NCBI GenBank assembly: GCA_025617745.1
Contig: CM046853.1
Span: 17,093,174-17,157,173, forward strand
DNA: 64,000 nt
Source: Heliocidaris erythrogramma
Taxonomy: Eukaryota > Echinodermata > Echinoidea > Camarodonta > Echinometridae
Reading direction: 5' to 3'
Below, in pieces: positions 22,061 to 32,800 of this stretch (position 1 is its first letter; each line of letters starts with the position of its first letter). Under the pieces are notes generated by a model. The model worked only from the letters and a program-made list of their open reading frames with translations. It searched no databases and was not told the DNA's origin. The position numbers and the translations under genes are program-made.

Positions 22061-24457
22061 AGTACTATTAAACTTTAAAGTAGGCCCTAGGTCGAGAATA
22101 GTAGAAGCGTTGTGTTGCTAGGAGTAGGAAATTGAAAATCATCGTCTTCGCCCCTACTTTCCGTAAGGTGATTGTTGAATATCTTGTTGAATTTATTTTC
22201 AGTTTAAAAAGTGGGTACATTTTAGGGCTCTTTGGCCCACTTTAGTCGGTTTTGACTGGTATTTCGGGAGTATAAATCCGCATAATTGAGGTAGATTTAT
22301 CATATTAATCAGGGTGATGTCCCATATATGCCGGTTTGTGTAGTGTTTTCATTTTTACGTGTTCACTCTGATCATGACACTCAGAAACTGGCACTGGCCA
22401 CTCATAGGTACATTCCTATACTTCGTGTGTATAATGTAGGCAGTCATACACCTCATCTTTTTAAAACACCACTGCACAAAAGTCACCAATATTCACTCAA
22501 AATCGGCATTTAATTTTCAAAAACCGACCCCAAAATATCCAAGAAATACAATAAATTCAACTCACCAATGTTGGAAAAGATATTTACAAAAATGAAATCC
22601 GCAATTTACTGTTGATTCTCGCGAAACGAGCTATCGGAGTCATTGTGTACATTTCCTGGTCGCCGCGGGCGCTGACATCTCCCCAAAAGAGTTTTGTCCT
22701 CAAAAATTCGGTCCCTATGGCGTACACGGAAAAGTTCCGATTTTCTGTGTGCGCGATCGTAAAGATCGATGTGCCCTTGCGATCCCGAGTTTCTTCGTGG
22801 ACAAAAATTATATTGGCCGATTTTAGTCTAAGACATCGGCAGTTTGTAAACAACACGCGATCGTGAAACAAATCGGCGGGGATTTCTCCGGTTTTGGACA
22901 AGATTTTGACTTTGGATTTTGCTGTAAATATCAAAAGTTCTTTCTAACGGCCATTTGAGGTAGGAGTGAGATTTTTAAGGGCTGAATTTGAAAGCAAGTA
23001 TTTAAAATATTTATCTTATTTTCCCCCCCATACCTTTAGTACATGCGACAGAAAATACCAACTATTTTACAGAAATGTACCCGGGAGTGGCCTAAGCTAC
23101 ACCGAAAGTAGCCCCGGGACGCTGCCACGAAGTGGCAGCGTCCTGAGTGAAACCAGTACGATTCGGTGGGTCTCACAATCTACCAATGTTCAAATGACCA
23201 TTTAAAAAATGGCCATGTAATTATTATTTTTTAATTAAAGTATATATACGATGCCACTTACCTAAACAGACTTTACGCAAATCAGCTTTTCCTAAAAAAT
23301 GTGTAGAATCGATGAATGTCACTTTTTACTCTCAATTTTCGAAACCAGTCCCATTCGCCATGTTGTTAAAGCCAAATTGAAAATAGGCACTTGCGCATGC
23401 GCCTATGAATGTTTATTACAATGACGGCATAGTTTTCGTCAATGGAATAATGAATATTCATATACCCAATGTAATCCGCCGATCGCTAGCGTATAGATCT
23501 AGCGCTCTCGCTCAAGCTCGTCTAATGAATATTCATAATCCTCCCTTCTTGTCTGTATTATAATTGGAGCTGCTGACGCATGCGCATTGCAAGCAAAACA
23601 CCGACCTTCGGAAGTTTTTACTACAGGCTCTTGGAGATAAATATGCCTTTTTTGTATCATCCTCATTGAAAAGAAAGACGACAGTCAATCGTAAAGTATT
23701 GTAAGTACCTAAAATAGCCTAAAATCAACTGATTTCATGTTTCATGGCTATCATTTTGACAAACGACCTTGTAATTATGTGACATCCATGCGATCAAAGG
23801 ACTGCGAAGCGCAGCCCGAACACTACGTGTTCGGGCTGCCGCAGTAAGACCGAAAGCTTCAGTCTCTGTTCGTCGGGTGTTCCACTGGACTACGTCTTTC
23901 TTCACTACACCTCCTTACATAGACTGAAGTTCGTCTCTCACTCTGTACCAGGGACTAAGCCTAAGGACTAGAATTTTACTAGAAATGAATTTTTCATTTT
24001 CCAACAATAATGCATTATTTTATTAAAATAAACAACTCAGATTCAGAAGGAGAACAGACAACGGTAATATAATAAATTACGCTTGAATAAATTTCTTACC
24101 CCAAATTCCTCGTCTGGTACACGAATCTGATCATTTGAAGCATGAAAGTTGCGCGTCAGTAGCGGGTCGCTGACAGCCATATAATCACATGACCCGGAAG
24201 TAGGCCTAGTCGGAAGCGTATAGAGGTTGTGCAGTTAAGCAAGCAGCGAATACTCAGTCAGCGCGAAGCTTGAGTTCAAACCAGAGTAGGCTTAAGTCCC
24301 AAATTTTTTTAATTATCTGTATATTTTTCGGGTTTTTTTATTATTTATTGAAATATGAGAACACTAGCACCATCTATGTGAATTTTTAGAGAAAGGGGAT
24401 GGCTTATTGGGATGAAAAATCAGATCCCCTTTTTGGGGGATTTTGCTCATAGGTCAT
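22061..24457. other. Intergenic stretch with two perfect GC-rich hairpins
   Basis: No gene recognised. Hairpins: 23117-23143 (12-bp stem, loop GAA) and 23811-23839 (13-bp stem, loop TAC). A CCGGAAGT ETS-type word lies at 24194-24201. Moderately long frames around 22584-22934 on both strands look unconvincing and are not conserved in any family I recognise. Confidence 0.4.
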
Positions 24458-26466
24458 CAGGCCCGTAACTAGGATTTTTGCGGGGGGGTTCAACATTGAA
24501 AAAAGTGGACCTTTCTGAGGGAGCGAAGCGACCGAGTAGGGGTGTCGGGTCAGGGGTTTGCCCCTACAAGGATATGGGCATGAGCGTAGTCAAAATTTGA
24601 CAGGGGGTGGGTCAAATGTGAAGCCCGAACATATACTACCACTGTGTTGGATTCCAAATACTGCGAGCGAGCAAAGCGAGCGAGAGAAAAATAAAATGTA
24701 CTTTTAAATGGCAAAATTTTATTTCATTAGTCACCAATAGGTGAAATGTAAAGCTATCTCCGGTCATCTAGCTGCCACATGTAGGAATCATTCATATTAA
24801 TAAAGTTTTAGGAAGTGAAGCGAACGGGGGGGGGGGGGGGGCACTTTGCTGTTCTTTTATAGAAAATCAACCCGATTATCTGGGCGCCATGGTGATAGGG
24901 CAGTGACGTGCCGAAAAGGTTTGCGAGCGAGCGAAGCGAGCGAGGAAAAATGCACTTTACTTTGCTGTTGCGCATTTCAATAAAGAAAGTGGACCTAACA
25001 AGTATTTGGGTGTCATGGCGATAGGGCAACGACGTGCCTGAATATTGCATTAACATCCTATGGAAATATTCATGGACCTCGCTGCCTGAAACTATCTCAT
25101 TTCTAAGATTTGCGAGCGAGCGAAGCGAGCGAAGAAAAATGCACTTTAATTTGTTGCTCATTTCAATATAGAAAGTAAGGTAACCCTAATTTCTGGGCGC
25201 GGTGGCGATAAGGCAGTGACGTGCCCGAAAATTGTCATAACATTGAATATTCATGGACATATTACAATAACATATACTATGGAAATATTCTCGCATCTCG
25301 TTTCAGAGTTTGGGTGAATGAGCGAAGCGAGCGACGAATACGCGCTTTACTATCTCCCAAATGTTTCCAAAACACCCCAAGTGTTATATTGGGGCATCTT
25401 GTTATTTCTGATTATAGTTTTCAAGAAGTCGATGTTTATAAAATACTCTCATGGCACTCCGGTTGAACAGGCTGTATTAGAGGGCCATAATTTAAGGGCC
25501 TGAATGACTAGACCGGGTCCGCCAGGAGTACTCCATGCAATTTGAGAGCGGGAAAAATTTTCATTTTAAAGTGAACAGAGACATTAAATACCCCTCTCTC
25601 TTTTCCATATCTCATTCATTTTCGTCAGATTTTATTCGAATTCGTCCGACCTGGCAATCCGCTGCAAAATTTTATCATCAAATCCATCTTTGAGAAGTCG
25701 ATTTCAAGAAATTGTCATTCAAATTCGTCACATAGACAAGACCTTACAACGAGCGGGTGACGATTTGAATAACTCTTTATACTCTTTCAGTCTTTGACAA
25801 AATCGATAGCAAAATGAACAATAAATTCCGAAAAAGAATGGCGAAAGACGTATATTATCTAGGCCTTATTATTAAGATGCAGGACAATAGCAAGTATTCA
25901 AAGTGAAGGAAACCCGACTGGAAACGTTATTATCTCACATTATTTTCCACTTTCCTTCCTCTCTCCCCTTTCAGGTGACCCCCTTGTGCGCCTCTCCCCT
26001 ATCGAAGGCAGTTGGTATGGAAATGTTTTTAATGATTTAACCTAAAAAATCACTATTCTGATGTCACTTTGGATAATTTTTTTCGCCTAATGATTCTTTT
26101 TGTTGTTGTTGTTGTTGTTGAAGCAGATTTCTGCTCGCCAGTTTGGGCGCGATACTGCAAACGAATTTGAATAATTCTTTGAATGACGCTTTGAAAGAAA
26201 ATCGATTGCAACATGGCATAATGTACAAAATTCGAAAATGAATGGTGAAAGACGACATTGATTAATTATAGATTTGCCAGATTAGGCAAAATCAAAATAT
26301 AATGTATTAAATAGATGGAAAGACCGACATTTTATCATTTTTTTCCCCCTTTCCATCATCTCTCTCCTCGCTTTTTTTTTTTTTTTTTTTTTTTTTTTTG
26401 CGGACCCCTGCTCGCCAACGGGGGGGTTCGTTCGAACCCCCTGAACCCCCCCTAGTTACGGGCCTG
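24458..26466. mobile_element. 2.0-kb non-autonomous DNA transposon with 5-bp duplications
   Basis: The ends are an exact 16-bp inverted repeat (CAGGCCCGTAACTAGG and its complement), flanked by GTCAT at 24453-24457 and 26467-26471. The interior has about four diverged tandem units spaced about 190-260 bp (24663, 24922, 25111, 25315). Each unit carries a GAGCGAAGCGAGCGA word followed by AAAAATGCACTTTA-like and GGGCAGTGACGTGCC-like words. No transposase frame. A 29-base T run lies at about 26371-26399. Confidence 0.8.
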
Positions 26467-26479
26467 GTCATGTATTGTA

Positions 26480-27146
26480 CTAGACCGAAATTTTCTGTCT
26501 CCAGTACGTTAGCCTCTTATTTGGGTAGGGTCGGCTACTACTTGGAGACAGAAGCCGTCCTATCACTTTGCTGTGCAAAATTTGTCTATGGCTATGCCTA
26601 TGGCGTTGTGCCTGCTGGAACAGTAGGAAAAAATCATTTTTCCTCTGTATTTATCATAAGGCCTAGGCTCTAATTCATATACTTAATCTGTTCAACATAC
26701 CAATTTGACCAAATGATCCATTTAATGCTCCTTTTTCATGTAATTCAGGGTCCAAGGTCTTCTCCGTTCGAAAATCCTGCAGCCGTATTCAAACCGTTAC
26801 CCGAGCTTCTAGTCTCGTACAAGGCAAAATGATTATGAAGGAAAAAATATGATAAATTCATTACGAACTCGTGCACATTGATTTCAAAACGGTTATTTCT
26901 TTAACACTAAACAAACATATTTAATGTTAAAGAAATAACCGTTTTGAAATCAATGTGCACGAGTTCGTAATGAATTTATCGTATTTTTTCCTTCATAATC
27001 ATTTTGCCTTGTATGAGACTAGAACGGCACAACGCCATAGACAAATTTTGCACAGCAAAGTGATAGGACGGCTTCTGTCTCCAAGTAGTAGCCGACCCTA
27101 CCCAAATAAGAGGCTAACGTACTGGAGACAGAAAATTTCGGTCTAG
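26480..27146. mobile_element. Foldback element with asymmetric arms
   Basis: Inner arms 26807-26909 and 26921-27024 and outer arms 26480-26613 and 27024-27146 are near-perfect inverted copies with a very short centre. The left side carries about 193 extra bases (26614-26806) absent from the right arm. It begins 9 bp after the duplication of the preceding element. Confidence 0.75.
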
Positions 27147-27621
27147 TATTGTAGATCCCCTTATGTACCGGGAAGGTTGGGTAGCCGTCTGTGTAGGAGG
27201 AGAAGGTAAAAATAAGAAAATGTTAAAGACTCCTCCGAAACAGACGGTTTTCAGCTGTCTAGGCCTAAGCTAGCTAGATTTAATTTTCTTAGATTACCTT
27301 TGCTAGATTACCTGATTCAGTGACTGACACTTAGCCCGACCAGACGCTGTGCTTTTTGCACGGCGTCTGACAAGGAGACCATAGACTTTCATTGCGAAAC
27401 CCCTCAATGTCGCTAAAATTAAGTAATAACATTCAATGAAAATGAGGTTGACCTTATAATTTTATGTTATACTCACATGAAATTGATTGCTCGGATGGAT
27501 TTGTTGAAGTTCAATCCCCAGCAGGCCGTCAGGCATGTCCATTTTGACTTTTCGACTTTTGACTGCTAGAACCTATCCATCGTCGAAATAATTCAAAATG
27601 AAACTAGGATGCCCCGGAAGA

Positions 27622-28950
27622 TGGCCAGCGCGTGTGCGTCTACGATGTTAAATTTGTACTTGCGTCTGCTATACGTAGCAATCGTTTCCGCGCGCGCACT
27701 GCTGATTAGGCACCCGGGGGGGGGGGGGCACTCACATATCACACATGTATGTGCCGCTGTGACGTCCCCCATTTTCAACCTTCTCGGGTCGCTCCCATGA
27801 TATGCGATTTTCACTAACCGCACCTCGATTGGCTTCCGACTCGCTCCCTAGAATATGAGAAAACAATGCGCACAGCCCATTGTCCGGGAACGGTCGCTCC
27901 CTAGCCTGGGAGGCCTAGTGCCCCCTAACTTAGTGCTAGCGGCGGCTCAGCGAGGTCAATCTGCATGCGACATTGAGTCAGTGCAGTTGCGCGGCATGTA
28001 CAGCGTTAAAAACAGCGCTGCGACCGCTGACTCAGCTCATGCACCGTATGTGTACCAGAGCAGTGAGATCGCGAGCAGCTAAAATTAGCTCTGCCCATGA
28101 GCCCTTTCGCTCCTTAGACCCTCAAAAATGAGCTTCCTCAATTAACCATTTAGCTCCTTAGCCCCGTGTTTTGAGATTGGCAGCGGCACACCCACATCCA
28201 AAAACAGGTTGAGTGCCATCCCCCCCCCCCCCCGGGATTAGGCATCGCACGCACGGGTGTGACCTTTTAGCGATTACGTTCCGGGTCACCTGTGCCATTT
28301 GGGAGCCGAGACAATACAGCTACTGTGGGCAGATGGCGCAATGAATCATCGTTTTTGGTAAATTTAAGTTAGGGATCTCAATAAAAAAATAGTTTAAATT
28401 TGATTTAGTATAATTATTACTTCAAGAAATTATGTATGTGATTTTACCAAAAAGCATGTAGTCGCGCTTTTGTAGTCGCGGTTCGCAACCCTAGAGAATG
28501 GCCAACTCGTACAGCGCTGTCGCAAAGCGACAGCGCTGTGTATAGTTAGTAACACTATTGACTAGTACTAGGCCTATATACATGTATAGATAGTATACAC
28601 AGCGCTGTACAAGTTGGCCATTCTCTAGCATTGCGAACTGCGACTACACATGCTTTTTGATAAAATTACATACTTTCTTGAACTAATAATTATATTAAAT
28701 CAAAGTTCAACTATTTTTTTATTGCGATCCCTAAGTTAAATTTAGTTAACCAACTTACAACTTACCAAAAAACAATGATTTATTGCGTCGTCTGCCCACA
28801 GTAGCTGTATTATCTCTGCTCCTTAATGGCAGAATGTAATCGCTGCACTTAAAAGGTCACACCCATGCGATGCCTAATCAAGCAGCGCGCATGCGGATTG
28901 CTGTAGCAGACAAGTTCTTGCAACATCCTAGATGCACACGCGCTCGCTAA
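27622..28950. mobile_element. Large foldback element, left arm split by another element
   Basis: The right arm (about 28597-28950) pairs with 28237-28520 and then continues pairing with 27622-27712 once the 27713-28236 insert is skipped (landmarks: GCGTGTGCGTCTA on the left, TAGATGCACACGC on the right). A perfect 13-bp hairpin with AAA loop (28511-28539) sits at the inner end of the left arm. Non-coding. Confidence 0.75.
27713..28236. mobile_element. 524-bp element with CCCGGGGG ends and 8-bp duplication (copy 1)
   Basis: The ends are C3G-run-CACTCA and TGAGTG-C-run-G3. ATTAGGCA is present on both sides (27705-27712, 28237-28244). An 8-bp duplication fits hAT-like or P-like transposases. A second copy in the same orientation lies at 45041-45609. 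No transposase frame. Confidence 0.8.
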
Positions 28951-28956
28951 CTTTAA

Positions 28957-29242
28957 AGGGATACTTAATCGCAGATTGTGGACGTTTTTATGCCGCGAGA
29001 GGGCATCGTGATCGTTTCCTGATCATGCCGCTGCCCCGTGGGACACAGGCTTCGGACAGACTAGTCGCTGCGCAACATGCACGCTCCGCCTGAGCTCGAG
29101 CTCTTGTGCGAGATTCTGTCGGCTTCGTGCAATCCGAAATATAATCCCAGTAGTCCAACGGAGGCGTTCGACGCACAAACTTTGAGTGAATGGGGCTTAC
29201 GCAACCCTGACTTGCCCCACGGCCGCCTGGTGGCGTATCCCT
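28957..29242. mobile_element. Candidate TTAA-flanked MITE
   Basis: AGGGATAC and GTATCCCT are inverted ends, each bordered by TTAA (28953-28956, 29243-29246). The short end repeat makes this tentative, but the layout equals that of the larger element at 44447-46332. Confidence 0.4.
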
Positions 29243-29809
29243 TTAACACTTCCGGGGGAATCCTGTATTCATTTTGAATTATTTTGGCGATGGCAGGTTC
29301 TGGCAGTCAATTGTTCATCACGATCAGAAATGTTGATATCTCAACCTCCAAATCATAGAGTTGATCATTAATATAGCGGAATTTGTGAAATTTAAGTCAG
29401 AAAAGGCGTATACCATCGAGTAAAGTAAAGTGCAAACACCGTGAGTGCGTGCCCGAGAGATCCCCGGGGCAGTGCCAAGAAGAAACCGCTCACACTGGCG
29501 GGTCAAGCGCCGTGTGTGCATGTGATTTTGCCGCGATCTTGAGCCAGAGAGTAGCCTGGAAGGCTCTTTGAAGAGTAAAAACAAAAAAAAGCTGACGCTA
29601 CTCTTCATAGAGCCTGGTGTTTTTATCTATCTCAGTAACATGCTTAATGTAGGGATTTATTCCAACAGATTTATTGGTTCTGCTTATGTGGGTGTGTACT
29701 CCAATTGTGAATATATGAAGAAGCAATGCAGGTATCCTTTCCTATTTCTATTTTAATCTCTTTTCATTCATTAAGATACCTTCTTAAGTCTGAGGGAATC
29801 TAGGACAGC

Positions 29810-32800
29810 ATGAGTTCTGACGATTCATTTTTCTCTGATGAAAAGAGATATGATCACAGTTCTGGGTCTGACCAAGGTGATAAACCAGATATTGGAGGTT
29901 TGGGTCTGAAGGTTGTGGATATACCGACAGGCAGCCAAGGCTCTAGGAGATCACATCATAGTTCATCAGGGTGAGTCTTCATTTGAGCGGTTTTTGTACA
30001 ACATACATTGTATTTTTCTATAGAAGAGCACATCAGGTTCTCAGTCTATATACTATATATCTAACTGCTACCTATATCCCATTGAAATGAATGTAATTCA
30101 CTTTATCTATACTGTAAGTATTTTATTTTATGTTTCAGGAGACACAGTTTTACTAAGTCTTTGAGTCTACATGAATTTCATTCAAACTTATCTAAAGACA
30201 GCTGGAGAATGTACATTTATCTTTTTTTTGTTCCTGTTTCTGGCAATATTTGCAGAATAATGAATCAAATTGAGTTTAATCTTGCCTCTCAGTCTCTAGT
30301 ATTACATATTGATGATGATGATGTGATTAGATATGAGGGTTGGAAGGCTGAATCGAATTTCATGATGTTTGGTAAACAGGAGCAATTATATGCATGTATT
30401 GATGTGGTATTGATAGAAGAAGTAATTGGTCCTACCTTTGTATTCTGCTGACATACTCCTCTAAAACTAAATGCTAGTATTATGTTGACACTGCAAGTGA
30501 GCTTACTTAATTTAAGGGTCTCAATTATAAGTCCGAGGTCATAAGTTTTAAGAAAGATAAACATGGAGGCATTGGCGAAGTATTATTAATCTTAGGCTTA
30601 ATTTTCATCTCTTTCATGCTGTTTCACTTTTACTCAATGAAATTTCAGGTCAGAGCAAGATTATTCTGATGATGGCACACAGCTGTCAACAAATCGCACC
30701 AGGGAGACACCCTCCCCGAGGAGGAGAAGAAGAATGAAACGTACAGTTGTAACCCTCAAAGATGGTTCCGTTCTTGATCTCACACCTCCCGAAGAGTTAC
30801 TACCTCAGTGTGAGCGCAAGGCACGCTACTATACTAGCAAAAAACAGGTACAGTCCTCACTAGCTAATCAGTAACTGATTCCAAAATCTACAAAAGAAAA
30901 ATGAATAATAACAAAGCTATTTCAAATAATATTTTCACTACAATACTGCTTTTTGTCAAACCTTGTAATTCAGATGCTTACTACAAGTATTTTCATGGTT
31001 GTTACATATCGTTTATAGATTGAAAAATGGATTGGTTTAAGTACAAACAAGCTATTCTATCTGGAACTGTAGAGTTCATAAATATATGCTGGAATATGTT
31101 GGTATTGAAATTCATCTCTTGTTCCTTACATCTTTTTTTTTGTGAATCAGACTGACAATGCAATCAAGGAGTGGACTCGATACACAGCTCTATGTCGACT
31201 TGTGTATGGCATGGAACATTGGAAGCTTGCTGAGGGATATGTGTTCCTGGCTCATGCGTACCTCACATTGAGAGGTTGGTAGACTTTCCATCTACAGTAG
31301 TAACCATCTTAGAGGCTGACTGGATGGAGCTAAGATCTTGGAACTTTGTGTTCCAACTTTGTGTTGTGTGTAAGGTTGAAAACCAAGTCAGTTTGGCAGT
31401 GTCCTTTCATATGAAGGCATTCAGCACTCCTTACTTACTTAGATGAAATCTAAAGCCATAAGTCTCGTAGTTGTAAGCAAATGCTTGCTTTTTCCATTAT
31501 TGGTAATAAGACACTAAACCAAGCAAATGAGATTGTCCCATGTTTCATTACCATATCAAAAGAAGTTTCCATTTAATCAGAGTAGAACACAAGCGTAGTA
31601 AAGTTCCTTGTCTTGTCATCCTGTTTTTCATTCAGGGTTACCTGCTCAAGCTCAGGCCCATTCTGAGACAGCAAGGACCATCATGCTTAATGGACTACAT
31701 ACCTCAGAGTCGGATGAATCAAAGAGTCAACTGATGGGAACACTTCTTCTAATGTACTATGTACTAGGAAGAGCTCTTACTCTACTCAAGAAATATCCTT
31801 TACAATTAGACAGAATCCACTTGAGAGTTCAGAGTACCCTTTGTGGTGTCTTTGCTGAACACAAAGTTTGACACTAGTCTTCCTTATTCAGTGATTGTGT
31901 GCTCTGAGATGGGAACTACCTTCAAATCTCTACTGTTCTGTTTGCTTAATATTTTGTCTGTAAAGAGAAATTTATTGAAAGCAAAGGAATAGTGTGATTC
32001 AAGGAAAGGTGTGGAGGCCTCTTTCTCTTGTGTATCTGTCGAAGAATAGCAACACTGGTGCTTGGAAGCAGGAATGACAGGATGACATGATAAAGAAAAC
32101 ATGAAATCAAAATTCCTTTACTGTGAAACATGAAAGAAGACTGATAGGTTATTAAATAATCTTAGGAATGATTCTGTTTTCAAGACATCTGTATATTATG
32201 ACTGAGAAATGCTAATTTTTCATTCGATTGCTGCTTTTATGTTCTCCTTGCCTTCTTGCCCATTGAGGGATTTCAGACTTTGATCCCAGTGGTATTCTGG
32301 TATGCTTACATATGAAGACGATAAAATACTGTTGTTGGATCTGAATTTTTCTTTAACAAGATTCTCACGTATCAGGAGGCAGAGCAGAATCTGGTGAAAG
32401 CAGAGAGGGTTTCACAAGAACTTTCCAAGTTGTCAGGAGAAAGGGAATCATCAAGACGGGTGCAGCTTGACATTGACATTGCAATCGCTTTAGCCAAGTA
32501 AGAATCCAGGATATATTCAGCCTGTGATGAGAAAGATGAGAGCATGTAAAAGTAATGAGATTGACTACATGTCATCATCTATATGTAGAGACATCAGAAA
32601 GGAATTATTATATGAGTTTTTGTAAATGCTTTGATCCGTTGTACATATAATTTATGTTCATGTGTCCACATTATTAGAGGAAGATTTAATTTTATGTCTC
32701 AACATTTGCTATATTGTATGTAATATCGATTTGAAATTGGTGAGCCCAAAGTGTATTTGACAATGTCTAAACATTTCCCTTTCCATGCCTCTGACAATCT

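Noticed and set aside
22584-22934. Overlapping 116- and 84-codon frames on opposite strands
   Set aside because: No family recognised, no splice partner, and open on both strands, which suggests composition rather than coding.
23117-23143. Helitron 3' terminal hairpin
   Set aside because: The expected CTRRT end is not found 5-12 bases downstream, and no 5' TC end was identified.
30140-30451. Open frame of 96 codons after a TTTCAG in TTC23-like intron 1
   Set aside because: It could follow exon 1 in phase but has no convincing donor, is AT-rich, and the family does not need it. Left as at most a cryptic alternative exon.
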